Assembly: GCF_016545825.1 (NCBI RefSeq)
Contig: NC_052622.1
Span: 5,027,001 to 5,091,000, forward strand
Source: Eucalyptus grandis
Taxonomy: Eukaryota; Streptophyta; Magnoliopsida; Myrtales; Myrtaceae
Direction: 5' to 3'
Length of the DNA: 64,000 nucleotides
The notes under the pieces were generated by a model. The model worked only from the letters and a program-made list of their open reading frames with translations, was not told the DNA's origin and ran no database searches. Shown one piece after another: positions 33,211-45,300 of the stretch (positions are counted from its first letter, which is position 1; each line of letters starts with the position of its first letter). The position numbers were made by a program, and so were the translations under genes.

Positions 33211-34700
33211 AAACACACATACACATATTTACATATAGGAAAGAGGGTTTTGCTCGCTAAATGAAGATCATTAATAATTTATTTCTATAGCTTGTCTTAT
33301 GGGTGCTATTTTAACTTTTAATTTGCTTTTGTGGACTGAAAATTGAGAGGTCAAATGAGTTATGAGAACCATTAGTCTGTGATCCAGTTATCATGATGAC
33401 CATTAGTCTATATTACTATATAGTTTCAATGAAATTTCTCAACCTGTTTGAGCAAATATCTTGCATTTTTCTGTATTTGGTTTTTATACTCCTTTTCATT
33501 ATGATGTTGATAGTCTTTTCCATAATTCAAGGAACAACTGCATTTTTGCACGTGGTTAGCAGTTTACAACTCCATGTATCAAAGACCATCATTGAGAGCA
33601 GCAAATGTTCAATCGGCACGAATTCTTTCTATCATTTTCATGTTCCCTTGATTTGGTTTTAAGTTGCGTTACATCACAACAGCCAATGAAACAAATAGAG
33701 AATTCAGTACAACATACCGTAATGACTTCTATAACTGAATTATATTGATACTGGTAATAGATTATTCAGCTTTAAGAGATTGGTTCGTCTGCACCAGTTT
33801 AGTAGTTAAAACGTAAAGAGAATATAGATGACATGGTACAGTGACACTTGGAAACGCTTCATTAGCCCCAATCATGGATCGCTACTTTCCTTGAATTCAA
33901 TGATAAGAGAGCTGCTTCATCTGGCTATGTGTTTCCAGAGATTCTTGGTGCCTGTGGTTTGGCTCAAACTTTGTGTGCGCAAGGAAGTTGTGTACTTGTA
34001 CAGTCCCTCTCAGTTTATATAAAGGGGGATTGAGATGGTAATGTTCAGCTTTTGGCAGATACACGACGTCCAAATACATCTAAACCATCGAAATCAAGGG
34101 ATCTCAATGCAATTTGGAAGCATCCAGAGTGCACAAAACAGATACAGGCTTGCAATCATCATTTATTCAGCACCTGAGACTCGACAATTAGCATAAAAAT
34201 TAGCAGTTTTATTAATTCCTATTGCATTAGAAATTGAATACCTCCATGACTTTTAAGGGCGTACAAAGATAACGTTGACACTCGGTGTCTCTTAGCTTTA
34301 TAGTTCGGATGTAAGCATAGTACAGAAACATCTAAAGGATACCAGCATTCTCGCTCTAAAGATCACATTAAGCAAACCTGATCTGACTTTCATTAACTTA
34401 CATCTCATTATGAATGACTCAACCCATGAAGACAATAAAGATGAATGGACCTTCTTTTATTGATATGGTATTTATCGGGTGTCATGAATTATGATAATAT
34501 TTATCACAGAAGCACGGTGATATCTTATGAAATTAATACTTGAAATAGACCTTGCTAAATTTGATTCCATTTTTCTGGAGTGCCAAATCAATAGACTTGC
34601 ATATGACATGTCAGAGTTAGAGAACACCAATGTGCCCAAACCAAAAAAAAAAAAAGAGGAAATAAATACATAAATAAAAACAAGAAAAAGATGGTTGTTT
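33211..34700. other. Conserved intergenic DNA of module 2
   Basis: Paralogous to 22960-24870 and 55610-57200. No intact frame with a recognisable domain is present. The empty site of the MITE found at 24399-24850 lies near 34668. Confidence 0.6.
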
Positions 34701-34759
34701 GAAGATACCCCAAAATTATCTCATGGAGTAGAGGGCAATCAGACTCAAGTCAAGACCGC

Positions 34760-35353
34760 TGCACCCTGCCAGCAAAAAACATAACTGGTACCAGCAATTC
34801 TTTTGTATTTGTGCTCAAACAATAATCTTTCGGCTTCATATTCCACATTGCATCTTGAACCTTGGTGTAAATCTGATCAAATGAATCAACCAAACCCATA
34901 TGATCATCTCACTATGCGATCACCCACTTTCAGTAATGGAGATTTAACCCATGGACGAGATGAGGTGTAGGCATGTCTATCAAGTCACGGCAGTAGAAAC
35001 CATAAAGCTCACCTGGCGTGTCTGATATACGGAATATCAACTCCAGTGAGAAGAGAGCTGAGGGGGCTTGAGGAAGAAAAGGAAAGTTATCATCCTTAAG
35101 GTGAAAGTTGAAAAGGGTTTCTTGCCCTGCTTCCATAGACCTGCAAAGACAGTGACGTCAAGATCAAATTAGACATAAAGCCTAGAAGATACAGCAACAT
35201 TGACAAACAGAGGATGCACTGAGAAGAGTCATATATAAAAAAATTTAGGAGACATAATACATACGCATACAGATAGATTTCTGTTACCAATTGGCAGATT
35301 CTGTAAGAAGTGGAAATACCAAATTCAACTGCTTTTGAAATCTCAGTCACCAT
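34760..35353 (-). pseudogene. Exon-like stretches of an unrecognised gene (module 2 copy)
   Basis: On the - strand: 35353 down to 35290 reads MVTEISKAVEFGISTSYRIC and ends at a GTAACA donor-like site. After an acceptor-like CAG near 35140, a frame reads MEAGQETLFNFHLKDDNFPF and continues to a GTGAGC donor-like site near 34995. Near 34880-34780 a frame reads VQDAMWNMK. All three are also present in module 3, and the last also in module 1. The phases and homology suggest a small gene, but I do not recognise it and it may be decayed. Confidence 0.4.
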
Positions 35354-35604
35354 AGTTTAATTTGGAATATCAAATGCAGGTGTTGTCCAGTAAAAATTCA
35401 TGACATTTATAAGCACTCCCAAGAAACAAGGACAAGATTCTTGCCAACAGCCAACATATACACCATTTAGAGATTCAGCTCAGGTGCTTAAATTATATGC
35501 TACTGAATTGAAACTTGAAAGATCATATAAAAGGAAGAAAGAAAACCAAAATTGCTCAAGATCATACCAGCCAGAGGTGTGTACACTGTACAAGTGCAGA
35601 GCTC

Positions 35605-36658
35605 CTAGTGCTCCAAAATTTTAATCTTTTCTTGGTAGTTGTGCATCTGCTGAATCACCTCAGGTGAGAGACAAGACCCGGAGGCAAGCTTGTACTGCTC
35701 AAATTTCAACTCATCACACTTCAAGGCAGCTTTTTTACCGGCCTTGATGCTTCCTGGCACCAATAGAAACCTCACTCAATCAGCTTCCAGAAAAAGATCT
35801 CACTCTTTCCACCAAATAATTATGCATGATGCCATTGCCAGTTGAAAAAAAATGCGAGCTAATAACCTCACATGAAATTTTCCCAATCTGCAAGAAAATC
35901 ATGCTAGTTTCACAATAACAGCACTGCAAATTTTCAGCATCCATTATGCTTTCAAAGTTCAAGCTTCAGTTAATGCGACTTGTGTAAAAAAGAATTAAAA
36001 AAACACATTTCAAGAATCCAGGTGCTATTGTTCTCCTGTTAAGAAGGATTAAGACAAGATATTTTTACAAAAGCCGATCCCACTAAGCTAACCCACTTAC
36101 AATCGCTAGTGGGAGAATACAGCGTTAATTTCATGATTCAATTTCAACAACTAAAGGGTGAATTTTTGTGCTATTCAGCATCCCGCTCGACACTCGTTCG
36201 ACTCACCGCTCAAGTCGAGTAAATTAAACAGCACCGGGCAATTTCCGACGCTCGTGACCAAGGTGATCGCAGCCCAAACCTTCTGGTGCTCCTCCCTAGA
36301 AGCTCTGATGATGCAAAGCTTCGTGATGGGATTTACATACTTCACTGCACGAAAGATCGCAACCACATGGGTTGACCATGACCGAATCGCAGAACTTGGT
36401 AGCGGAAACAACAGAGAATTCAACCTCCAAACACCTGCTGATTCCAGGATAGGAGGGATCCCATAAAGAAGGAAGAGTACCTTGAAAGGATCCGAGAGAC
36501 GAAGCGAGGCCGCACTCCCCGAAGTTCACGAGGATGCTGTCCCGTATCGCTTTGGATACGTTGAATTGAGTGAGTATGATGGGGTCATCCACCGCGAGCT
36601 CTCGATTCGGATCCAAGAATACCTCCATCACCATGTACCGGTTCTTGAATCCCACCAT
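35605..36658 (-). CDS. POP5: POP5-A: RNase P/MRP protein subunit POP5
   Basis: Three exons on the - strand: 36481-36658, 36207-36344 and 35605-35753, with GT-AG introns of 136 and 453 bp, giving 154 aa, close to the plant family length. POP5 is a core protein of nuclear RNase P and RNase MRP, acting in 5' maturation of tRNA and in rRNA processing. The N terminus MVGFKNRYMVMEVFLDPNRE, the ILVNFGECGL block, KYVNPITKLCIIRASREEHQ and the C-terminal KCDELKFEQYK block are all typical. The start is the ATG at 36656-36658; the frame stays open five codons upstream but begins without ATG there. One oddity is KAGKKAALK in exon 3, where the other copy has KACKKAALK. This is the only uninterrupted copy in the window. 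Confidence 0.92.
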
Positions 36659-36739
36659 GATCTTCGGCCCCACTGCGACAGCCGCCTCCGCTGTTTCAAG
36701 ACCCTAGCAACGCAGAGAGTCTTCGGAGATGGAGGAGGA

Positions 36740-37450
36740 GGGGCGTTTGACGGTTCTATGAGCAAAAAGAACCGGACCGAACCTGAACCGGTAAATATCG
36801 GTCCGGTCCCGGTTCCAGGTGAGGACCCATTCACCGGACCCGACCGATAGCCTTTTTTTTTTTTTTTTTAATATTATTATTACAAAAATGAAAACCCAAA
36901 TTAGTTAATTTTATCCAGAAAACCCTAATTAGTCGATCCGACAAAGAAAGAGCCTATTTTTCGACAAAGCAGAAGACGGCCAGGTTGCGGATCGAAGCGA
37001 GGACGCGGTGGAGGTCGAGGGAGGCAAGAGAATTGGAGAAAAGCCAAATCGGCAAGGGCAGGCAACAGCAGGTTCCGAAATCTCCAAGCCACTTCTCCGG
37101 GCTGCTCAACCAGTAGGCAACGGAGAAAGATCGAATACGGAGTCGGCGAGAGATTCAGCAGATCGAAGGGTGGTGGGGGCGCGATGAGAGATGGAGAGGG
37201 AGAGGGAAAGGGAACCTTGAGCATGGGCTATGGAGATGGAGGAGAGGCGGAGACGATCTCTCAACACCTCTCGCACCGAACCGAACTCGCCGTCCATATC
37301 CTGCTGATCCTCGCCCGCAGTTCTCCTCCGTCACCATCACAGATGAAATCGTCTTTTCATCTCTTCTCTTTCGAAATGGGAAACAGGGAGAAACAGAGTA
37401 AGAAAAACGCCGGTTCCGGTTTTAACCGGGAACCGACCCGCCGCGGCTTG
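36740..37450. other. POP5-A upstream region with CCGG-rich, hAT-like repeats
   Basis: GAACCGGACCGAACCTGAAC near 36768 and CCGGTTCCGGTTTTAACCGG near 37408 are rich in GGTTCCGG-type phrases like the hAT element at 42841. The module 3 counterpart (59255-59953) ends CCACCACCCCTAA, which resembles a hAT terminus. Open frames on both strands are not conserved between the two modules, so no gene is called. Confidence 0.4.
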
Positions 37451-37760
37451 TTTTATGGGCAATCGGGCCTCTACAGAAAGGCCCACTCGGATGAAGCAGA
37501 TTTGGGCCTGACTTTCCGCTAGCTAGCGAGCCCTCGAAGGCCCACCGACCATCTCGGCACCCGTTCAATAAGTCCAGTTTTTTTTTTTCAATAAGTCCAG
37601 TTGACCGGGCGCACTTTTCTCTGCGTTCGCGACTCGGACGGCGACACGTGGAGGGCGAGACAGTTCAAAAGTCCACCCACCCCCCTTCATTTTCTCCCAA
37701 TCAGGACGCAAAACAAAAACAAAAATTAAAAATAAAAATAAAACGTTGGAATACAGCGGT

Positions 37761-38565
37761 CGATATCTTGTTCCTCCTATGAAAAGCTTCACCAATAAGG
37801 GCATCGACATGGTCCAGATAAATCTTGTTCTCCTATGAAAAACTTTCGGTGCTGACAACACGGAAGATATGCAGATTTTTTGCTGGAGAGGAAGCCCATT
37901 GGAGGAAGCAAGACGAAAAGTCCGGAAGGATTCCGTGATCAAGAATGCCGAAGACCGATCACGAATCTTTTCTAGCTAAACTAAACACAGTCCTTGGAAT
38001 CTAAGGTTGGTTTCTCTCTGAAGTGAGCAATGAAAAAGGCTCTAAGATAGTTGCGTCAGTTGTTATTTAGCACTACGAATGTGTGCGGAAAGATAAAATT
38101 GGAATCGGCAAAGAAAACTCATTCAGTCTTACTAGCTTCGAGGAAAGTCCAGAGACAGGCCCTAACCAGACTCCATTAGCTCTTCCATTTAAAGCCCGCT
38201 AGATACCCTTTGATTTGTAAGGGTGCCAAGGAGGAAAGGAGCCAGGAAATCAATTTTCAATGCATTCGTATCTGCAAGAACCTTCTAAATGAGCAAGAAC
38301 CTATGTATCATTAGCTGCAAAAAGTTGTCGAATAGCAAGACTAAAGATTTTCTACGAAGGGCATCGATAACCACGGACGGATTGATGTGCATCCTTACAT
38401 CCATAACATTCGCAGGATTTATTTATCCAATATTAGGCATAATTAAATCAAAAGAAAAATATTATTAGATTATAGCCAATCCTCCTGCAAATCAAAGATA
38501 TATTATTCTGCTTAATCATTATCATATTAGAATTCTTAAGTTTATCTTATTGTTCTTAAATCATT
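37761..38565. other. No supportable gene
   Basis: Single-copy sequence between the end of module 2 and an inverted-repeat arm. Only short frames are present and nothing is recognised. Confidence 0.4.
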
Positions 38566-38569
38566 TTAA

Positions 38570-38985
38570 TGGGGAAAATTAATCCAAAAAGTTTTAAACT
38601 TATTGCACTTTTATAAATTCAGTCCAAAATCTTTCAATTATGTCAATTAAAATCTAAATTTTTTTACATTTTGCTAATTAAATCATTCCGATAAATTTTG
38701 ATCGGAAATCGCCCAATGATTGCTTGTTATTTATGACACGGCTGGCAATAACATAAATTTTTCAATAATATTTCAATATTATTAAACTTTTTTTATTATT
38801 TTTTATGATTTTCGTTATTTTTTGCCTTCCTTTCATTCTTTTGCTAGTGACTAACCACTAGCTATAAGCGATGGCCAAGGGGACTACCTTGCTTGGGCGA
38901 GGATCACCATCACTAGCCATAGGCAAGTCCTAGCCAGTTAAGCCCCAGTGAAGCCGACCCTTGCCTGGGCCAATAAAGATGAATG
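38570..38985. mobile_element. Left part of a long inverted-repeat element
   Basis: Begins GGGGAAAATTAATCCAAAAAG and carries the recurring TTATAAATTCAGTCC, TCAATTAAAATC and TTTGATCGG blocks, then a captured GC-richer stretch with CTAGCCATAGGC-type phrases. The expected right arm is missing; the sequence passes into unrelated DNA near 38985. Confidence 0.45.
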
Positions 38986-38989
38986 ACTC

Positions 38990-39208
38990 AACCCATGAGG
39001 ACAATAAAAATGAATAACATCTTCGTGACCTTCTTTAATGGATAGAACCAATTGATGCCAATGGTCCAATTCCAGCCTTTGAGCTTAATTTTCCATTTTT
39101 CACTCACTGCCACTCACGTACAAAAGACATACCCACAATGCTCATTCAGGAGCTCCCTCATGGCTGGCTCTCTTTTTCCTTCCATAAGCACATACGCCCT
39201 CTGAAATC

Positions 39209-39245
<37 letters not shown>

Positions 39246-41325
39246 CCTCACCTCGATCTCAATCACCTTCAGCCCACCATCTCCCCTTCTCCTATGTCCG
39301 TCGCGTTCCCTCTTCATCACCGACGCCTCCTCATTCCCTTCCACCGTTGCTTCCATCTCGCTCTTCCTCTCGGCTGCCGAGCTTCACCACCTTGCCTCCT
39401 GTTCACTCTTATCGCTCATTCACCTTAGTCACCGCCATCCCCATCTCGGCCCCTTGCCATTAGCTCAAGTCGCTGTTCTCGCCACCCCCTCCTCACCATA
39501 AGGTCACTCCCTCGACTCCACCATCTCCACCTCATACCATACCGTAGCTGCTCGCTCCATCGCTACCATCTCTGCCGCTGCTTACTTTCTTTAGCTCACC
39601 CTCACGCAATTGTAGTCTCTTGGTCTTATCATCTTCATCTTTCGTCTTCTCCATCTTCTCACCATACTCTCTCGGTCACTCACTCTCCAAATCCGTCTTT
39701 CCCTCGTCTGTATTAGCTCTCGGTTTCTTGGTTCCTCTCGGCAATCTCCCTCTTAAAGGTGTCTCCTTTTCATTTTGTTTTTGTTGGAGGCAGGAAAATA
39801 AACGGCTCTCGCTTTCTGTTCAGATCTGGTAGTGTTTGAGGCCGGACATTCGATGACCGGCATATCTTTATCGTGTTCCATCTTATCTTGTTATTGCTGT
39901 TATTGTTATCATTATTGTTGGTGCTTATTTCCTTGTTTGATCCCTCTTAAGCATTAAAAAAAAATCTTCAGTCTTATCTCTTCCCATCTAGGGGATTATT
40001 TGCTTTTTTTTGTGCCTCTAAACGCATCGTTTGTCATCCTTGGCTCGCTGGTTTACTTTGTATCCCTGGTCACCACTTGTTGAACTTGAACTAGGAAGAC
40101 CTTGACCTCATTAGAGTGTTGATTTCCGTCGATTTCTTGTCATTTTAAAGTGTTCTATGTCGTGCCAGCCGCTGTGGACTTGCTGGCCGCCACCATCCAG
40201 CTCATGGTGGTGCCAATTCGGCCTCGCCTTGGTCCTCTAATGAGTCCCGGGGTGGTCCTATTGCATTATCACATCATTCCCAGGCATTTTTTTTGTATGT
40301 TTATATCATATTGTTATCGAACATTTTGGTTGTTGATTTTTCATTTATTGCCACATTCTTAGCACAGATTAGATTTTAATCATCTTATCGTGAACATTAA
40401 AAGAAAAAAAAAAGAGGAATGTATGGTAGAAGTGCTAGTGCTGACATCAAATTAACATTTGTATGCAATTTCGCAACTCGGTTGATCCTTGGAATTCTCG
40501 GTTTTGCCCCATCCATATTGGACCATGGCTTGTCAGGTGTGTAGAGGGGGATTCTCGAAGTGGCCGAGGGCGGCCCTAGGTTGCCCTTTTGCCTTAGTAT
40601 AGGCATCGAAGTCGAAATTGTATTTGCAGACGTCGTTATGATCATATTTGTGTAATTGTGATTTACTTTTGGTCACATTTGCCTTAGCATGTTTATTGTC
40701 GTTTGATGTGTAATCGCATTTTCTTTAAAATAGACATGGAAAAAAAATTAATAAAATTAAAAAGTAAAAAAAAAAAGTTGGTATCTTAATAATCAAGTGA
40801 CATTTTAGTGATCGAATGACATTTTAGTAGTATTTAGGTAGAATAGAAGTTAGTTTCAATTAAAAGATGAAGATTAAAAAGTGATAAATGAAGAGTGGAA
40901 TTGCTTTTAGCTTAGAATTGTATATTAGGCTAGGTTTAGTCCATTCTTGATTAATGTATCATTGTTATCATTTAGTTAGGAAATTCACATTATTTAGTTT
41001 AAGTATTTCCAGGTTCAGTTACGAGTATCATTCACAGCGGTCTTATCCCGAGACATAATAATAATAAGGTCTTGTCTAATTTTTCCCAACATTTCTCAAG
41101 TCGATATTGTACCCATTTTATCTACATTTTTTTTGTTTGATGTTGGATAATTATGTTGTTATGAAATTACTTGGTTGGTAGATATAATTCTGCAAATTCG
41201 CCATACATGGTCACCTAGATGGATGTGCCTAAGAATTAAAAAATGATCGCATGATCAAACTTTTTCAAAACAATGAGCGAAGGCCACTTCAGTGGTCACG
41301 GCGAAGTCACCGACCAAACTTAAGG
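38990..41325. other. Mixed single-copy DNA, no gene called
   Basis: Bases 39130-39840 are strongly C/T-rich with a (CT)n run at 39207-39243 and a 96-codon frame (39138-39428) that is a translation of pyrimidine-rich DNA. Nothing between 39840 and 41325 carries a known domain. Confidence 0.4.
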
Positions 41326-41329
41326 TGGA

Positions 41330-41645
41330 GAAATTATCCAAAAAGCCCTAAACCTATTTAGTTATAAACTTTTTAATTTTACAAATTGAGTTCTAAACAT
41401 TTTTACATTTCGTCGGTTGAGTATGTCTAATCAATTTTGATTGCAAATCACTAACGTTGATGTTAGCTACCTTACATCTCGGTGCTAACGTAGACGATTT
41501 CTAATTATATTTTAATATGTTAATATTTAGGACTCGATTGATAAAATTACTAATAAAAATATTAACAAAATTAAACTATTAAGGATTGATTTGGTAAAAG
41601 TGTAATAGGTTTAGAACATTTTTGAATAATTTTTCCGTTTGAGGT
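41330..41645. mobile_element. Short long-inverted-repeat element
   Basis: The left arm TGGAGAAATTATCCAAAAAG with CTTTTTAATTTTACAAATTG pairs with the right arm ending AAGTGTAATAGGTTTAGAAC then GAATAATTTTTCC. The centre is almost absent. Same family as 32450-33010. Confidence 0.5.
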
Positions 41646-41844
41646 TTCGTGACTATTTGAGTTTGCAGTTCTCAAGGGGCATTTTGGGGTAAAAGGGAAA
41701 TTTTAGTAAGTTCTAAGGGCAAGAAAGGCTTTCCGAAAATGTTGCAAAGCCAGGGCAAGGAAGGACTTGCTTTGGGCTTTGCTTATGCTAGCTTTCATCC
41801 AATGTAAGTTTTTTATGAGACATTAACTATTGAGCAAAAGCTAA

Positions 41845-42170
41845 GATTGTGGTTTGAGGACTGACCCATCTGCTTTTTGCCCTCTCTAAGTCTCTATAGA
41901 GGAATTAATGTTTTGGTTAAATGTTGTGTGTTCAGCTCACAGGGACCCCCTCCCTCCCTCTCTCTCGCAATGGTCTCCAATACTAATAAAGAGGGCAGCT
42001 GGGACCTGAATTTGCCTTTTTTTGGCCTTTGGATGGTTCTGTTTTTCCCAGCTAGAAGCTTATAATTTCTGAACCTTTGCTCATCCTCCCCCACTGTCTC
42101 TTTTCCATTACCTCCCTAATTGCCTTGCTTTGCGGAAGGCGATGATGATGCAAGTGGCAAGACTAAAGGA
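41845..42170 (+). repeat. Partial copy of the intron of the Cys/His-rich gene
   Basis: Matches 61123-61500 in order: GATTGTGGTTTGAGG, CTCTAAGTCTCTATAGAGG, TCAGCTCACAGGG, AAAGAGGGCAGCTGGGACCT and GGAAGGCGATGATGATGC. No splice-ready exon or coding sequence follows. Confidence 0.75.
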
Positions 42171-42700
42171 TAATGGACTGATTCCTTCATACCAAACATG
42201 CAATAACTACTTTAAGCAAGGAATCCCATAAGCCCTTGTTGAAGCGGAGAAAATTTGTAAAGTGATTCATAAGTCGAGACCTACATTGAACTGCATCACC
42301 TCAGACAATCCTAAAAAGAAAAGAGATGGGGGGTCCACTTAAAAAGACAGAAATATGATACTACTAAGAGATATAACCATTGGGAGTTGCTCCAGTAACC
42401 ACCCTTCCCATATAGGAATGGGGAGGTGGGGAATTTGAATCCCCACTTTATCAAGGGGCTAGGGATGGGGACATTTAATTTTAGGTGTGCAAAGAAGTAT
42501 GGATAAAAGTTTGAAAGTGAGTTGAAAGTTAAAATAATATAGACAAAAAAAAAAATAAAAGAAAGATATGATATGAAGTATGAACCATGCCTACAAGAAC
42601 CTGTTTCAACTTTTCTTAAATGCTATAACGCTCTCTTTTTGCAACTACATTAAAAACCATATTTGGGAGTAGATATTTAGCTGTGACTCCTTTGACCTTA
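42171..42700. other. Extension of the intron-copy duplication, no gene
   Basis: Bases 42171-42310 are paralogous to 45720-45890 (CATACCAAACATGCAATAAC vs CGTATCAAACATGCCATGAC, then CTACTTTAAGCAAGGAATCC vs CTATCTTAAGTAAGGGATCT). No gene is visible in the remainder. Confidence 0.5.
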
Positions 42701-42704
42701 GAAA

Positions 42705-44525
42705 TTAGGAAAAAGTACATAAAAAAAAAGTCAAAAACTTATTGAATTGATATCAATTCAGTTTTAAATCTTTCAATTATTTCGTTTTAGTCCTAAACTT
42801 TTTCACATTGACATTAATTCAGTCTATTCAGTCAATATAGTAGGGGTGATCGGTTCCCGGTTCGGTCTGGTTCCATTTTGGAACCGGGAACCGGACCGGG
42901 AGCACCGGTTCCCAAAATTGCGAACCGTGGACCGGACTGTTTGGTCCTAGGACTGGGAACCGGACTGACCATCGGTTCCGTTCCGGTCCGGTCCGGTCCA
43001 ACAAAATCGGCTCTATTTTTTTGCACTAAAGAGTGACCGTGCTCCGGACCGATCAATCCAATTCAGTTCTCGAGCAATTCAACAAAACTAATCACACATG
43101 TTTCCACGTGCAAAATATTTAAATGTGATTCACACTTCATGTTTTTCACACTTAACTTTAACCATGAAAGCTGTGAATAATTTGGCTAAAAGTTATGCAT
43201 GGCTTAGATTTTATAGACAATCTCTGCTCTTTAAATGTTTAGTCAATGTGGGACTCTTGGAGGCTTGAAGTGCCTTGTGGGTCTCTTGGAACCTTTAGTC
43301 CCACATCAAGTAGAAGATGAAACTGATAGAAAATGAGAAAGAAAATTGACAAAACTGAGAAGGAATTGGAGGAATTTTCCGTATTGTGTATTGCTGTGTT
43401 TGTACATGTATTACACACCTATTAATAATACAAGAAAAGAGTACGATAGGAAAGAATATACAAAATATGTTGTTTCTTATACTACTGTCCTAATATCCAA
43501 TCTCATGGATTCATAGAATCAATTAACCGTATTTAGATAATTAGAATAAAAAAAACAAATCATATTTCCAACAAAAACTAACAAGGAGATTTTTTTCTAT
43601 AAATAAAAGAGTAATAAAATAGTTTTAATGGTCTCTTGGCCACATAAGATGATGCTACCTCAAATTGCAATTTTAGTTGTAATAAGTTATCATGTTTATA
43701 TATTTTATTAATTCTATGTATATAAATTATATATAAAAAAATTTGTTTCGTTCGGTTGGTCTGGGTTCGGTCCGGGTTCCCACCTTAGAACGGAACCGGA
43801 CCGACCGCCACCGTTCCAAGATTAGGAACCGGAACCGGATCGCTGACCGTGGGAACCGCCCAAACCGGCCGGTTGGCCCGGTCCGACCGGTTCTCGGTTC
43901 GAGCTGGTTCCCGTTGCACACCCCTAAAATATAGGCCAGAAATTACTGACGCTCACATCAACAATTTCAGTCGCTCTACATAGTGTGGCTAGTGCTAATG
44001 TGGGACATTTATAATAATAATTTTTTAATTTTTGATTTTTTTCCTTTCCTTTTGCTTATTGCCGATGGCTAGTCATAAGCTATAGGCCGTGGCTAATGAG
44101 GGCTAGCACCAACCCTCACTCACCCTTCGCCAGATCTAGTGAGGGGGGCCTCATCGACGCTCCCCTCACCCAGGTGTGGTCCGAGGTTGACCCTCGTTTG
44201 TGCCCCATGTGGGAAACCGTTGCCTAGGCAGCCCTCCCTCACCAACCATAGCTTGTGGTTGGTGGCTGGCAATTGGCCATCTACAAAAAGAAAGCAAAAT
44301 AATTTTTAAAAAAATTATAAAAAAATGTTCATCTTAGCGAACCTTGTCATGTAAGATAGATGGCCTTAACATTAGTGATTTTCATCTTAAATTAGCTAGG
44401 TAGACTGAATTAATACTAATATAACTGAATTGATCCAATTAAAATGTTATAACTGAATTGATATTAATATAATGGATTTATGACATTTTCGATAGCTTTT
44501 TGTAGAAATTTTCTAGTCAACCTAC
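42705..44525. mobile_element. Long inverted-repeat element interrupted by a hAT element
   Basis: The left arm (42705-42840) has TTGATATCAATTCAGTTTTA and TTAGTCCTAAACTTTTTCAC. After the 1.09-kb hAT insertion the element resumes at 43927 with ATATAGGCCAGAAATTACTG and ends with ACTGAATTGATATTAATATA and TTTTGTAGAAATTTTC. The centre (about 44050-44290) holds captured GC-rich sequence with GGCTAGTCATAAGC and CCCTCACTCACCC phrases. Confidence 0.6.
42841..43926. mobile_element. hAT-type nonautonomous element (1.09 kb)
   Basis: The ends TAGGGGTGATCGG and (reversed) TAGGGGTGTGCAA are inverted. The flanks CAATATAG (42833-42840) and AAATATAG (43927-43934) match at 7 of 8 positions, as expected for an 8-bp hAT target duplication. 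Both terminal ~180 bp are rich in GGTTCCGGTCCGG phrases and the centre is AT-rich. No transposase frame is present. Confidence 0.82.
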
Positions 44526-45300
44526 TACATCCATTAAAATAGATCTGACTTGTAAGAGCTGATGGGACCTATAGAGAATCTACTACTTTTAATGGTTCCA
44601 ATTTGTGATGAGTCTCAATAAACTTTCGCTTTTTTCTTAATTTGAATGTTGTGGTTCACGCATCTCGACATGTTTTTCAATTCCTAAACACTAAAAATTT
44701 TCACAATATACAAAGGTTGAAAGGTAAGTTTGTAGGTATTTTTGGTATACTATCGTTTAAATTTGTACAGAAAAGTAAAAATTTAATTTTTCGCAAAAAC
44801 ATATTCTAACAAACAAGTCCATATAATGCACTTGGTAACGATTTTTCCCCGCATAGGGGGTTGAGGAACGTTACACGTCAACGTAAAAAAGACGAAAGAA
44901 GCAACAATGAACAGACCACTGCTTTAAGCTTTTTCTTTTTAAGAGTTTCTTGAGGGAATCGATTATTCTAGTGAAAAAAACTCTGGGAATTTTACTTTTT
45001 TGAGTTTATTGCTTCTCAATTTGTTGTTTATTCAATGTGGAATAACTTAAACCTTTCAAAATATATAAAAATTGATACATACATTGACAATTTCCTAAAC
45101 TTTTTCAATTTTGAAAATATATTGGAAACTTTGACGAGAAAGGGGGACAAAAACCTTAATCTGATTTGGATGATGATCAACACGGATGAAATAATTCATT
45201 GTGTCAATTGCATTATTTTCTCCAAATCTCTTTTACTATATTCGATCTCTTCTAGGGGAAAATGATATTTATTTAATTTTTCTTCTTTTTGCTTTCTTAT
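44526..45300. other. Diverged copy of the ANK3 far-upstream region, no gene
   Basis: Around 44780-44860, CATATTCTAACAAACAAGTC then CATATAATGCACTTGGTAAC parallels CGTAATTCTAACAAATAAGTC and CATATAATACGTGACAAC at 46617-46655. This looks like a further partial duplication of the ANK upstream region. The rest is AT-rich with no recognised feature. Confidence 0.45.

Larger units (their letters stand above)
28731..37760. repeat. Module copy 2: ANK2 - intergenic - POP5-A
   Basis: This is the most complete module without a large interruption. It parallels 19432-25188 and 46600-60255. The right limit is near 37760, where GTTGGAATACAGCGG still matches GTTGGAATAGAGCGG near 60241 and then the copies diverge. 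Insertions unique to this copy lie at about 31855-32080 and 32450-33010. Confidence 0.85.

Noticed and set aside
36658..36673. An upstream extension of POP5-A by five residues.
   Set aside because: The frame is open but has no ATG there (GTG at 36671-36673); the ATG at 36656-36658 gives the usual POP5 N terminus.
36925..37224. A 99-codon - strand frame upstream of POP5-A that could be a divergent gene.
   Set aside because: The counterpart in module 3 (59424-59645) encodes a different sequence, and similarity is at the DNA level only.
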